62,818 bases of DNA from Psilocybe azurescens (Eukaryota; Basidiomycota; Agaricomycetes; Agaricales; Agrocybaceae): positions 1 to 62,818 of the forward strand of contig JAJIRX010000167.1 in assembly GCA_023853785.1 (NCBI GenBank), read 5' to 3'. Each line of letters begins with the position of its first letter. Positions within the stretch are counted from its first letter, which is position 1. Below, piece after piece: positions 44,634 to 57,033 of this stretch. A program made the translations under genes and the position numbers. The notes below the pieces were generated by a model, which was not told the origin of the DNA, ran no database searches, and was given only the letters and a program-made list of their open reading frames with translations.

Positions 44634-46769
44634 GCCTGATGATTTGTGCCATTATCCATGACTTCCCACTCCACCTCTTCTCGCATCCATGCAGCCTTAG
44701 ATGTAGATGCGGATGAGGATACTACATTGCTTGGTTAGGGCTATCGATATTCACCTCACTTCCAACCGTCATCCTCCCATCGCACCCGTCGTACCCGTCC
44801 TCGTCATTGCATCTCATCATCGCTTCTCGTTTGTCGTATCATCACCTTTTCCCTTTCGCCCACGCTCCATTCTATCCCGTCACAACCATCCAGTTCTCTT
44901 CGACTCTGTCTTATTCTCGATCCTTGATCCTCGTTGTAATCCAATCAAGCCCGCCAACACCCTCAGAAAGAGGAAATGGACCAAAAACCGTATTTTATCG
45001 CTATTGCCGAATCTTCAAAATCATTCGCTCTGTATCATCCCTATCTCTATCCCCTATCACTATCGCCATCTCTCCTAGCGTCCTCCCAGTCGTAGTCCTC
45101 TATCATCCATCATCGTTCCCACCGACACACAAATGTTCTCTCTATCTATCTGCATAACCAACCGGTCAGAACAAATTATGTTTCGTCCGTCCTCGGATGC
45201 ATAACGCTTTGCGCGTCGCGCGTCGCACTTCATTCTGATGTGCACAGCGCATAGCATGTTTACTGCATCCGTGTGCAAATCGTCCTGCGGAATGCGTCGT
45301 GGCCTCCTAGACCTCCCATCCACCCGGTTCAAAACACCTACCTCAAAACGCGAAGTGCCCACAAAATGTAGAAGCCGTTGCTCTATCCATCATCCATTCA
45401 TCCATCCATCCACTTGTCGTTTATTTGTCCGTAGTTTTTTCTTTTCAGTTATTCTTTTTCTCCTTATTTTCTTTCATTCCGTTTCGGTTTCGTTGATATC
45501 CAACCATCTCTATCTCTGTGTCTGCGTCTGCGTCTTTCTATCTTTTTTCTGTCTTGATATCCAACCGGATTTTTTGTCTGTTCTCGTCGTCATCGTCACC
45601 ACACATCCCTCCCCCATCTTCTAGTACTTGACCTTTTTTTCTTTTTTCTATTCATGCACATGTAGAACGATACACCTTTAAAACCTCACTAGTGTTGTTC
45701 GTGCTGTCTAGCTTTCTCTGTCTTCTCTCTTACCTTTTTCGTCCGTCTCTTCTTTTCTTTCTCTTTCGCCTCCTGTGTGCTATTAGCTTTTAGTAGGAAT
45801 TGAATACCCTAATATTCTAATATTTTAATATATTTTTCCTTTTTCTCTCCATCTTCAATATCCCCGTGGATGTTTCTAGTATTGTCAATCACCCGCGCTT
45901 TCCCTGGTCTTTCTCCTTCCTCAAAAGATTTCTTACATTTCTCATTCGACTCGCTTTTGTTTTACTCTTTTTCTTTTCTTAATATTTCGCACCTCTGTTC
46001 TTTTCTAGTACTTCTCGTTTTCCCTGATACCTGTCGGATGGTCTCGCTGTTTTGGATCGATATGGAATGAAAGCTTGTGGTGGATAGTCGTGCTGTTCAG
46101 ATTTTATTCTCCTTTGAGCTGCTATCTGTTGGTTCATAATTATGAGTATAATGCAACGGACGCCGCATAAGCTTGTGTTTTAAACTTAATGAATCGACAA
46201 GCGATGCTGGAAGATGTAGCACAAATACATTTGCAAAGGGGACAAAGTAAATAGAGATAGTTTCTAGTAGTATCCTTTTCTTATCCATTAATCAATTATG
46301 GTTATCTTGACTACGACTGATAAGGATGAACCCCGTGCAAGCGAGCAAGCAGATGGGACGACACAAGAGAAATAGCTCAGGCTATTGAGGGTCAAGAGAA
46401 TATAAGTGGGCTACGTTGGAAACATTTGTTATTCGGCTCATAGAAGAAATATAGCACTCCCTCACACTGTCAGCGACAGCGAGTCATCCCTATGATGTTA
46501 GTTGGTAGCTTGTGATGTGATCTTGGGACAGAAAAGAATTAGTTCGTAGTTATTGCCTTCTCCCGTCCATCTGAAGCCCCCAAGAAGACGTCCTCGAAAG
46601 AAATATCGTTCCTGATCATGTCGTATTTATGGGAGTCAGTCCCCCTGGCTGGAATAATTTTCCTTTTCACTTCCTAGAAAGGGCGGAGTTGTTCGTTAAC
46701 GTCTAGAATCAGGTATTAAGTATAGCGAAGCGACTCACAGCCATATACTTGCAAACGAGTAAGGCGCAT
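44634..46769. other. Pyrimidine-rich non-coding stretch after the kinase gene
   Basis: From about 44700 to 46020 the plus strand is strongly C/T-rich ('ttttctctccatcttcaat', 'ctttctctttcgcctcctg') with no ORF that shows codon structure or motifs. It may be a long 3' UTR or an unannotated noncoding transcript. From 46100 to 46769 the composition is ordinary and I see nothing. Confidence 0.45.
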
Positions 46770-47108
46770 TCATATACTATATCGGATACCGTGGCCTTTT
46801 GGGGAATTTTTAGTGCTGTTTCCTACGGATACCAAACCATCATACCCAGGCCACTGTAGAATATTAGCAATAGAAATATATGGACCTGCAAAAAGACAAC
46901 CGACATTTATGGAGACGTTTATGGTCCGACTGGCATTTCTATTGATAAACAACTCGGCGAACGACATTGCTTCCGTTGGCTTGCGTTTGTACACCTCAAG
47001 TAGTTTTAGTCCGAAGGGTTGCACGCTTGATCCAAAGAATCGACAGCTATCGTCCATTCTCACGTTGAAGCAGGGTTCCATAAATGCAACGAAGTAGCCT
47101 GGATTCAT
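46770..47108 (-). CDS. Small hypothetical protein, 112 residues
   Basis: ATG 47108 opens an uninterrupted frame to the stop at 46770 (MNPGYFVAFMEPCFNVRMD start, GYDGLVSVGNSTKNSPKGHG near the end). The longer form from 47156 would need a TTG start. A TATAAATAG box lies on the minus strand about 90-100 bp upstream (near 47200). The middle has INVSINVGCLFAGPYISIAN, a beta-strand-like hydrophobic stretch. No signal peptide and no family recognised. The promoter and compact frame are the only support. Confidence 0.45.
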   Translation of the reverse strand: MNPGYFVAFMEPCFNVRMDDSCRFFGSSVQPFGLKLLEVYKRKPTEAMSFAELFINRNASRTINVSINVGCLFAGPYISIANILQWPGYDGLVSVGNSTKNSPKGHGIRYSI

Positions 47109-47976
47109 TTCTGCGAAACTGTGACTGCGGTTATGAGGTTGAGAGTGGTGATGCAAAGCTGAGCTGCTAAACTGACGAGACCTCTTTCTTCTCCCTTCTA
47201 TTTATACAAAATTCCTGCAATTCCACAGGCCAAAGGGCGATAACGTCGACGACACCTTGGCGCTTTGCGCACTTGCATTGTTGACGCGCTAAGCCAGTGG
47301 CGCGTCTACTATTAGAGTTTGGCCTCTCTCAAATCTCAGTGGGTACATGCCCATATACGTCTACAGGTGCATTGTACAATGAAACAAGGTCCGCATTGAC
47401 CCGTTCTTGCCACTCGTTATTGTAGACCCGTATAAACCGTAATTGGGACACGAAGCTACCGACTTCCACATTTGGAAAGTTGGGCGCCAAAGCATTGAGA
47501 GGTAATGTTGATCTGTATCACCTGAACTGGTCTTAGAAAACTCAAAAGGAATTCAATTATGAAGCCATCACTGAGCATAACTCCTACTAATTGAGCAGTG
47601 ACTGAGAGCACAATTGACTCATTGATACGTCTAATAACACCTATATTGAGAGCGCACGGCTCTGCCCATTAAGCTCAGTACGCTGACATGATGAAGATTT
47701 TTCTAGCCGCCTTTTAGCGGGTCGAGGTTCGGCTCCTACATATGCGCCGTTACTAACTTACTTCTCCAACCAGAGGGACTCCGTGCGCACTACTTACCCC
47801 CCTATCAAGAGGAATACAAACTCAAATCTGTGATATCCTTCGTCTTTGAACGTACCAGTCTCTCACCACGATCAATATGAATCTTTTGTTTTGTCCATTT
47901 TATCTGTGCTTAACGTGAACAAAAGAAGATACTGTACTTATTCTAGTCATTCCAATGGTAATCTATTGTCGCGAAC
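47109..47976. other. Intergenic between small ORF and P450
   Basis: The promoter of the small ORF (TATA near 47200) occupies the left end. The rest, including 'gaggttcggctcctacatat' near 47725, shows no gene. I checked 47690-47760 for a tRNA and could not fold one. Confidence 0.35.
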
Positions 47977-50166
47977 TCAGCACACCTCCCTGACAGTTAG
48001 TCTCACAGGCAACTCTCCTTTTAACATGATAAACCGATCAACTAAGCTCTTCTCCCACTCACCATGATCAAAGCCTTCGCTAAACGACATATCAAACGTT
48101 CTGACTATCAGACACGTCACATACCGAAGTTCGACCATGGCAAGCGGCTTCCCGGGACAGTTAGCCGGCCCGGTGGAGAAGGGTATGTACGCTGAGCGGT
48201 CAACGACGACATTTGGGTCTTGGCTCAGCCACCTGTCGGGCCAGAATCTGTCCGGATCAGGCGAGAAGTATCGTGGACAGCGATGAAGTATGTAGGGAGA
48301 AACTAGAACGGCGGTCCCTTCGGGAATGAACCTGTGGCATTTTAGATAAATGGTTCATCGTATTTGCTAAGAACCAGTGGACGTACATGTCAGCGCTTAA
48401 AATTTGCCACCACTCCCCGTGACTGGGGAGCGCTGCAAGCCAGTTAGTATAGGTGGCTGAAGGCGCAGCGTTTCGTTTCTTTAGTCAATAGCCTTCAGGT
48501 CAGTAATTGAGTTGAACACTGCAAATCCGCACGAACTTACATTACTGCGTTTAAAAATGGCAAGTTAGCAAGAGAATTGATGTCAATAGTGTCGTTGGAG
48601 TCCGAGGGTGAGTGAATAGCATCGAGTTCAGCTCTTAGGCGCCTATAGTAATCTGGCTCTCGGAGAAGGAAGTAGAATAAATTTGCGAAAACCGATGAAG
48701 TGGTGTCGGATCCCGCTACGATCGCCAGAAGCGCGCTCGAGACTATTTTAGACGCCTTTGTCTCGGCGGGTTCGGATTCCAACTGTCATCAAGTCAATTT
48801 GGAAGCCACGCCATAAAAGCCCCTGCATACTCACCCAGATAGTAGAATAAATCCTTTCTAAGAATGGAGTCGTCAAGAGCAGCACGCTTTTTGGCTTGCT
48901 CGACTCCGAATTTCCCGTATGCGCGTGCATCGCTTCCGACGAGAGGTATGGCACGTAAAGCACCTAAGAGCCATGGAATATGCTGAGAGACACTCGGAAG
49001 ACTGTGATGGCGGAGCGTGAGCTTTTCCGCCAGCCATCAACCGCATCAACATTTCAGTACTCACAACACTCCTCTTCTCATTTTCAACAATACTTGATCT
49101 ACGTCGCCATCTCGCATTAGAGAATAGACACCGCCGAATCTACACAGAGATAAGAGTGTCGAATCAATCCGAAGAGAAATACACGAACGCCAAGTCACCC
49201 ATAACATCAAACCTAAGACAGCAATGTAAGAGTCAAAGTCTTTGTAGTAGACGTGCGCTCACTGACGTGAAGTAATTAAGCCAAAGAGCCATGTCGATGT
49301 TTCCGAAAGATTCACTCCTACTCAATTCTTTAAGCTTATCGACCAATTGCTCAGTACGAGCAGTGAGCATTCCCTCGTAGTTGAGCATAGCTGTGGGCTT
49401 GAAGGCAGCGTCCCATGGCTTTCTTAGCTCCGCGTGCCGACGGAAATCTCTGACAGAAGTCAGACTGTTGTTTCTGTTGAAATTTTTAGAAGGAAGTAGG
49501 CGTCTTCCTTCCCACACTTACGAAAAAGAAATGTACATTAGCAGGCGAGCTCCGGGTTCTCATAAGGACTTACTAGGCCCCTTGGGCATTCCCGACGACC
49601 CTAAGATGTTGGGGATCATATCCGCATCAATAATGGACAGTTCATTTGGGCCTAAAATAAACATGAGAATAGCATGCAGTGATTAGTATAAAAATCCAGC
49701 ACCTATCCGAACAATGGAACCATATTTATCGTGTAAGCTTTTGTAGTACACGTGTGGCTTGCCATTCCATGCGATCCACGTTCCCCAGAGTTTCGACATT
49801 TTACATAGGAAAGGGCCAGGATAATTAGCCAATGGATGAAAAGGAGACAGCCTGTATAGCATAATAGACCCAAGTAAGGTCGCAGTGAACACAGATGACG
49901 TGAGCATAAATGCCCAACTATGGGATTGAACATGGGGAACCAAGAAAGCAGATAGGAAGAATACAAGAGCAAATAGAGATCCAGACATCCATAGGAGGGA
50001 TTTTGGCTGATTTTTTCTGAGCCATAAATGAGCCAACTGAAGATTTCAAAGTAAATAAAGACCGGAAGAACTTGAAGTATTATAACGAACTAGTTCGCTT
50101 TCACAAGATGAAACTCACCACCGCAACAACCATTACAAACAGTAAGATACGTTCAAACGACGTCAT
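47977..50166 (-). CDS. Cytochrome P450 monooxygenase (first, minus strand)
   Basis: The first exon is 50119-50166 ([16 protein letters not shown]); exon 2 starts at 50036 and carries two further hydrophobic segments and the hinge [16 protein letters not shown]. About ten short exons follow: [54 protein letters not shown]-helix [15 protein letters not shown], Exx[14 protein letters not shown]-like PDRFWPDRW and heme loop [14 protein letters not shown] with the Cys ligand. The stop is at 47977-47979. It is an ER-anchored haem oxygenase using a P450 reductase; substrate unknown. Two blemishes are present: four A at 48399-48402 (five would read GGKFLSADM), and the junction between 48835 and 48782 (YYLG to LESEPAE), whose phases disagree by one base. 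Confidence 0.88.
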
Positions 50167-50901
50167 TCTAATGATCACGAAAGAGAAGATGAAGTGGTTG
50201 TTGAACGAGGTGAGGCTGTTGAAATAAACGCTGTCAGGCGTCGCAACGTGACGATTCGACGTCTTTTCTCACACTTCGAAAATTACGTCACACAAGAGCT
50301 GCTATTTTAAGATGAGATTTAAATAGAGCATAATGACAGCTTGCTGCAGTTTTGGAAAGCCAATAGTACTGAATTACCTCATGAGCCACATGATCTGTAC
50401 ATTGTACAGGCCTATGGGAGAGTGGAAATGACGCGCTACGTACCAAACACATCCGCACAATCAGCGCCAACGTTCGATTGACGCCCCTATTGAAGTGCTC
50501 TTCCCGTCGCGATCAGTGACCCTGTAATTGCAAAATTAGAGGACCATTAAGAATCTCTTGAAGGAATCCTAGTTCAAGGCTTCAAGCTTCAGTGATAAGG
50601 TGAGCAATACGGGCAAGTCCATTTATCTTGAGGTGATAGCACGCGTGTGCTTCATGTTCAATGTGGTGCACAGGCACAATGTGTATCTTCTTGAAATAGC
50701 TCAATTGTATGATTGACATGCACTGGTATTATGTAGAACGCTCAATTAAGCTCTGCTCTGACGCAAGCATGGACGTCATTAATCTCACTAGCCCCTCGTA
50801 CTGATCTTTTTCACTATATAAGCCAGCAATAAGAATATGACCACATAAAATATCTCCCATTGACACCCGCTGTCTTTTCAAAATCAATCAGCAGCTTGAC
50901 G
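50167..50901. other. Divergent intergenic region between P450 and surface-protein gene
   Basis: This holds the promoter of the minus-strand P450 on the left and, on the right, TATATAAG at 50815-50822, about 80 bp before the next ATG. No gene is seen. Confidence 0.45.
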
Positions 50902-51356
50902 ATGAAGGTGTCCGTTCTTGTCAATGCTTTGCCACTCTTCGCTCTGTCCGTTGCAGCACAGGCACCACCAGTCAGCACAATCACTAGTGTGAGCAGAACC
51001 GCATCGACTTCCACAACTGTTTCGTAAGTCAACCCCTATCCGTGTGCGTACTGCTCGACTGAGCATATTAACACCTTTTATCTTAAAGTACCAATTCCTC
51101 TGCTCTTTCATCCGCCTCCTCCGCTGCGGCGTCGTCCCTATCGTCTTTAAGCGCCTCTTTATCCTCCGCGATTAGCGCCCAGAGCTCGGCACTTAGCTCG
51201 GCCGCGTCCTCAGCCTCGGCTCAGCTCTCCAGCGCCGCATCTGCAGCAAGCAGTGCCCTCTCGCCCTCAACTAGTGCCGGCAGCGGAGCCATCATTAATA
51301 CTGCAGGCGGTCTCGCAATGGGAGTCGTTGCCGGCGTAGTCATCGCTCTTGTATGA
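50902..51356 (+). CDS. Ser/Ala-rich cell-surface protein, probably GPI-anchored
   Basis: Exons 50902-51023 and 51089-51356, joined by a 65-bp GT-AG intron in phase 2, code for 129 residues. A signal peptide (KVSVLVNALPLFALSVAAQA) is followed by a Thr/Ser segment, then a region almost wholly of Ser, Ala and Leu (SSAISAQSSALSSAASSASA) that would be heavily O-glycosylated. The C-terminus GGLAMGVVAGVVIALV is a hydrophobic tail after small residues (SGAI), the pattern of a GPI attachment signal. It is likely a cell-wall or plasma-membrane mannoprotein. Confidence 0.8.
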
Positions 51357-54300
51357 AGTGACACGTGTGCGCGTTCTTTTGTTTGGGAGGCGCTGGGCGA
51401 GGCGTTTTCAACGGAATTTTACTTTTTTCATCTTCGTTAATGGTTCCCATTTATTGACAAGGCTCAAGAGAGGCGTAGTTTGGACAGACATTGTCTTCAG
51501 TTGAAGCATAATGTTGATATACCACATCTACAGTTAAATCGCATTAACCTACATATCTCTATATGACAAATACCGTTTATGTTCTGACAGCGATGATGAC
51601 GACAACGTTGCCTATTCAGGTCATTGAGCTGTTTCTATTTTCTCCAGACCTTTCAACCTGCTCGTTCATATATATAGTGCTTATACAAATCCACTTGACA
51701 CTGCAGCGTATTGGAAGTAAACCAAACAGACTTCAATGGCGCCTTGACTCGAACCTACATACATATCCAGATTTTAACTTCAATTAGTTGATCGATTTAA
51801 TAACTTGAGGGCCGAATAACGTTGTCGACATCGTCCAGTGACCCAGTGCAAGTACTACAAACGTTACGTCAGTATATATTTCAGAGACATAGGTAATGTG
51901 ACGCAAAATTAAACTCGAATACGCATTAATTAACTGCCTGTTGTTTGGTTTCTCGGCCGCCCATAAAAGTTTGAGTGCATTCAGGAAATGGAATCGACGG
52001 TGAAAATTCCGGGGAAATTAGGGCGGCATCTTCCGAATGCCATTTGCCTTGCGACAACCAAGCGACAACGCAACTCCTACCTCTTTATTACCCTTACCTT
52101 CCTATAGCCTAATGTGTATTCATCCATAGAGTAATGTTAAATATACTCCACATTTAGAAGTGTCTATCTAAGTTGTAACTATAAGAGTACATATGTACTT
52201 TGGGTATTTAATGTACAACGCATGTGTACTTGATTTGCGCAGACCTAAAATGTACCCTTTCCCATGGCGAAAACATTACTATATAAGTCTATAGGCAATA
52301 TAAGAGTGTAGAATAGTGCACGCAACTGATGAATAATTTTACTGTGTTGACTTTTATTTATTTATTAGGACCGACTCAGTGGGATCAGCAGTACAAGATA
52401 CAATGTGATTTTACTCTATAGCCATAAAACACAGTGGCTTTCAAGGTCAACATTACTTTTATGCTGCTCAAGTGTAGCTTGCCTGCTTTCAATTTTAATT
52501 CCCAGGAACATTATGATTATTTGTTATGTATTTAGTATGCTTTTATTGGGCAGAGTATATGCTGCAGCCACGGTATATAACACATACTATATGAGTCTAC
52601 GCTTTGGATGTGCTCTTATGTTGGGAGGCTAACCGTGTTTTCCTAATTCGAATGGACTTTGGAGTCTGGAGCGCGTCAGAGCGCGTCGCGCCTCTGAGAG
52701 CGTCACATGACTAGTACGCTCTGTAATTCCCACCATAAAAGCCGCCGGCATTTGCCCCGTCAAATTCCAATTCTAAAACTTATTGAAAAGTTTTGCGCCC
52801 CGACGGCTTTCAGCCTTCAGGAAACGCAGCGACACCCCAGAGTATGCAATCTACTCGTCGCTGCTGTTGTAATATTCTCGTCGTCTGCTCGTCAGCTGGG
52901 ATTCTACGTATGCCGCCAATCCACTTTGCTTCGATCATGGAAGTATGTATGTGTCAAGAATTATATCCTTCCGATTAGCAGTGTTTCCTAAATTGAGCTG
53001 CCCCAGAAGCAACCCGGATGTAAGCCTGCGTATGCAAGTCCACGCATATATATTCATAAAATTTCGAAACACAGCACTGTGAAATCTCTGGCAGACGGCA
53101 CGGCAGGAGATCTAAGGCCTCAGCGCCCGAATGAGACGCTCGAGTAAGTATCCAAGATGCTGTCATGCTGATTCAAAGCGTTTACGCTTTCTCGTATTGC
53201 TCGGCGCCGGCGGCCGGTAGTACATAATTGTGGGCAGAATTGAGGATGACCCTTGATGAAAGCATTTAACATAATGTTTCTAAGGAACAAAACTTACCAC
53301 GTCTAAAGACGCAAAGAATCGACGCACTGAGTTGCCTCGTATTATTGTCTCATACCATGTATGCTGCAAGCCTACAAAATATTGAGGGCGTACCAGCCAA
53401 AAACACCGACATTGCGCAGTCCGATTCTTGAAACTTAATGCACTGATACAACTGATTTGCCCTGCCGTCAGGGTGCCGACTATCAACACTTTGATCCGCT
53501 CCGCACATGAACTTACTGCCTTGTGCTAGTGACCACCAATAACCACTACTTGTAACGATTAATTTGGTCCAGTGTGGCAGTGATCCAGTCGTTTAAATGA
53601 GCGCTCAAGATGAAAAAGTGATTACTTTACCAACAATTTGCCAAGTCAGACTTAAAGCTCCTGCTTAATGGATGTACGGACTCCGATATCGCGATCAGGT
53701 TGACGCGTTTCTCCATTTCCTGAAAGAGGATGTCAGTCAGAAATTCCCCATTCTGAGAGTACATAATCGTTCTAAAATTATCATCTTCATGTCGCTTACA
53801 GCTACAAAGTTCAACATCGTTCGACTTTCTACTCCAAATACTGTCTAGTTGTTTTATTCTTGAATGTTGTTGTCCCCTTCCCGGTTGCTTTTTAGCGTTT
53901 CGAATGTAGGGATTGTGCTTCGGGATTCGCGGAATCCCATCCCTTAGGCAGAAAGGTGCCTTGAGATGCGTGTAAGGCGCGTGTTGATAGCAAGTAGTTA
54001 TTCATGTATTGGTAACTAACATGCTTGGCGATACTTATAGCCCCACTAAAACCCGAACGAAGGCTAAGCTCTTCGATATCTATGTGCATTGGCACGGTCA
54101 ATACTCGGTTTTTTTTACATTGGCTTGGAAATTTCTCAGCAACACTCATAGCAAACTCGACGATTTACACTACTTATCATTGCTGCTCGCTACTCAGTCT
54201 CTTGAACCCACAGCGTCGGGGTTTTGTGGATTTTAAATTTGGTGGTTAATGATTGGCTGAAAGACGACAACTTTATTCATCATTTGTCGGCACATAGTAA

Positions 54301-54491
54301 TCACCAATTAGCGACCTTTTCAGTAACATGCCGATTCTCCGACATAGATCGATCCCCGGGAACTTATGGGTGACCGCAGACGACCCTAGATGACCGCCCA
54401 TTTGAGGATCTCACTTCAAACACTAAAGTTTGAGGGTATATAAAAGAGCTGAGATTTTGTTATTATTCCTTGTTTCCACTACCTCCGCAGC
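51357..54491. other. 3.1 kb without a recognisable gene; P450 promoter at right end
   Basis: Open frames up to 94 codons occur on both strands (for example 52707-52991 plus and 53892-54149 minus), but none has domain motifs, splice-supported extension or a clear start. A short inverted-repeat-like G/C cluster lies at 52667-52705 ('gcgcgtcagagcgcgtcgcg'). TATATAAAA at 54437-54445, 47 bp before the next ATG, is the promoter of the second P450. Confidence 0.4.
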
Positions 54492-56487
54492 ATGTCTTTG
54501 AAAGAGGCCGTTCTGGGGCTTCCTTTGCTACGAGACCTCTCTTCTGCTCAGCAGCTCAATGTCTTGACTTCACTAACATCTGTCGGTCTGGTGCTACTTT
54601 CTTATGTAGTCTACAGCTCTATAACATCGTCGAAATCTAATACGATTCGAAAACTCGGAGGTTTTCCTGTGTTCACAGCTTGGACCTTTTTACCAAACGG
54701 TACGATTTCATCCGGAGTAACTTCAAGGACTCCGACCCCACTTCAAGTTTAAAGTCCTTCATGTCAGTGAGAACGTATTGATGTTTAAACGGTTCTCTAA
54801 TGCACTCTTCGATTTCATAGCACGACGTCGTTGCCTTTCGCGGAGAAGACGCTCGCAAAGCCTTTTTCGACACAAAGAGTTTGGATTTCATAGAAGGTTA
54901 TAAGATTTTGATGGGTGCTGTGAGTAGAGACTTAACTCTTCGTCATCTCATTCACTCTGATGTTGTGATTGTATAAACTTTATCAGGCGCCAAGCCTGAA
55001 AGATATTCAAGTCGAAGAATCTGCACAAGGAGATGTTTCCTGGTTCAACAAACAAATTGCTATCCTTCTCAATAAGAATAGGCTTACAGACGGCATGTCA
55101 AATTTATCCTTCTCTCTAACTACTCATCTAAATGGCTACCTGCAGCACTCCCCCTCCTTACTCAATGATATCAACAACCGGATGGTTTCCTGGGGTAAGA
55201 CTGCGAGAATAGACCCTTTCAAGAACATCTACGACGTAGGTCCGAACTCAGAATTATCTAGCATGGCAACTCATTGGTCGCGTTTGTAGCTTGTGTTCCA
55301 GATGACTGTGCGAATGGCGTCGTGTGATGAGCTAGCTAAGGACGTTAGCGCCATCAGCGAGCTTCAGAGCCTTTACTGGACTCTGGAGAAAAGCGCTACT
55401 CCTACTGCCCTTTTATTACCGTGGTTCCCTAGCCCGGCAAAGAAGAGAAAGGAAGCCGCGACCAAAGAACTCTTCATGAAGCTCTACGGCTACGTCGAGG
55501 CTCGAAGGCACGCTAAAGTCCCGTCTTCTGACGCTATTGATGTGCTCTTAAGTCAGGGAATGGATACTCCTAACATTGTCCAGGTATGCCTCGTCCCTGC
55601 GTACGGGCTACTCATAGAGTCGATGACTAACGTCGATACCCAGTTTACTCTTAGCGTCATCTTCGCCGGCGTTATTAACACCGGTATCAACTGTTAGTAG
55701 CGAATCGCTAAATTCCGGGGTTTTCGTTTATCTGTATCACTTTTTATCCAGCTTGTTGGGCGATCGTATTCCTTGCCTCACACCCAGAATGGAAGGCCAA
55801 GGTTAAGGCTGAAATCAACGCCATCATTGAAAAGCACACAAACACGCTGTCCACTGAGCCGCTTCATAAGCGACTTGCTGCTATTCCCATTTCCGTATGG
55901 GACGATGAATTGCCTGTGTTGGAGCTAGTCATCCGCGAGACCCTCCGACTTTCTATTTCTGGAACCGCCCTGCGCCGCAATGTGGTCGAAGAGCTCACCA
56001 TTGCTAACGGCCGGGTGAACAAGGGAGACTTCGTTGCATACTCACTCGCAGATGTTCACATGAACCCCGAGATCTATGACCAACCCGACAAATTCGATCC
56101 TTCTCGTTTCGAGACAGGCCGTGAAGAGGACAAAAAGGCACTTTCTCCTTCCTCGGATGGGGCGCAGGTATGTTTATCACTTCATGCGCCTACGAATATC
56201 TAATCTAAATAGCTGTTTGGAAGGTCGTCATCCTTGCACCGGAATGAAGATCGCTAAACTCGAAATTAAAGTCATCATGGCTATGATGCTCGCCGGATAC
56301 GATTTCGACATCGTGGATAAGAATGGGAGCCCCTCAAAAGCTCCCTCAGCCAGATAGAAACGATATTCACCAAGTACGCTTCCTCTCGCCTTTGTTTTCG
56401 ACACCCTGTTTTGCTTATAGACTTTTACTGCAGGCTAGACCACTAGGCGAGCCATGCTTCCTTCAAGTAGAGCGCATCATGGATTAG
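54492..56487 (+). CDS. Cytochrome P450 monooxygenase (second, plus strand)
   Basis: ATG 54492 starts MSLKEAVLGLPLLRDL, with a membrane anchor (SVGLVLLSYVVYSSI) and RKLGGFPVFTAWTFF. Exons joined in frame include HDVVAFRGEDARKAFFD, APSLKDIQVEES, LVFQMTVRMASCDELAKD and FTLSVIFAGVINTGIN (I-helix, with INTG where most P450s have DTT). CWAIVFLASHPEWK, ExxR VIRETLRLSISG, the heme loop FLGWGAGRHPCTGMK and ARPLGEPCFLQVERIMD complete it. The stop is TAG 56485-56487. One-base breaks lie at T5 (54687-54691), A5 (56132-56136) and around 56330-56340 (G3/C4 runs), each repaired by adding bases within the run. It is unlike the first P450 in sequence. Substrate unknown. Confidence 0.87.
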
Positions 56488-57033
56488 TTGTAAAAACAAC
56501 AGTACCTGGTTATATATTTACTCGCCTGTACATGTCAGTGTTTAATGATTATTATTCTATTCCTCTCGACCACTGTACTCGCTTCTACTCGTCGTATTCT
56601 AAGATTGGCGTCATTGCCAATCGAGTATCGTGGGAAGAATTGTTCGGGGAGCCTGCTTCGGCGCTTGATTAAATTGCTAGATTAAGGAGAAGGCGCCCAT
56701 CACTGATCACATAATTATCAAATCTTGTGCCACTATACATATTGCTGTAATTATTTACAAGGAGAATGATAACAACGGGTTTATGGGCGCCGCTTTACAA
56801 GTCCGTTTGGAGAGACAGTCCGTTGGCAGTCTTCCATTACTATCATGCATGTTTGTCCTTAAGCAGTGGTTTGACTGGTGGCTGGTCCTTGAGTCGACAC
56901 CTGATTCAAAAACATCACCCTTCTACCATCAAAGAAGCCACGAATCGGGGATGGTGCTGGCTTCGGTACATCGGGGTCTTGGGCGATCCTGGTATATAGA
57001 GAGATTGTCAGGCGTAGGAAATTCAGCAGGCAT
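56488..57033. other. Convergent intergenic region
   Basis: This lies between the 3' ends of the second P450 and the NTF2-like gene. It contains A/T-rich probable 3' UTRs. Plus-strand frames at 56766-57133 are antisense to the gene that follows and have no support. Confidence 0.4.

Noticed and set aside
47690..47760. Possible tRNA ('gaggttcggctcctac')
   Set aside because: The T-arm-like word is not accompanied by pairing acceptor or anticodon stems.
52405..52991. Small genes in the 51.4-54.4 kb gap
   Set aside because: The frames lack motifs, proper starts and splice support; composition is like surrounding noncoding DNA.
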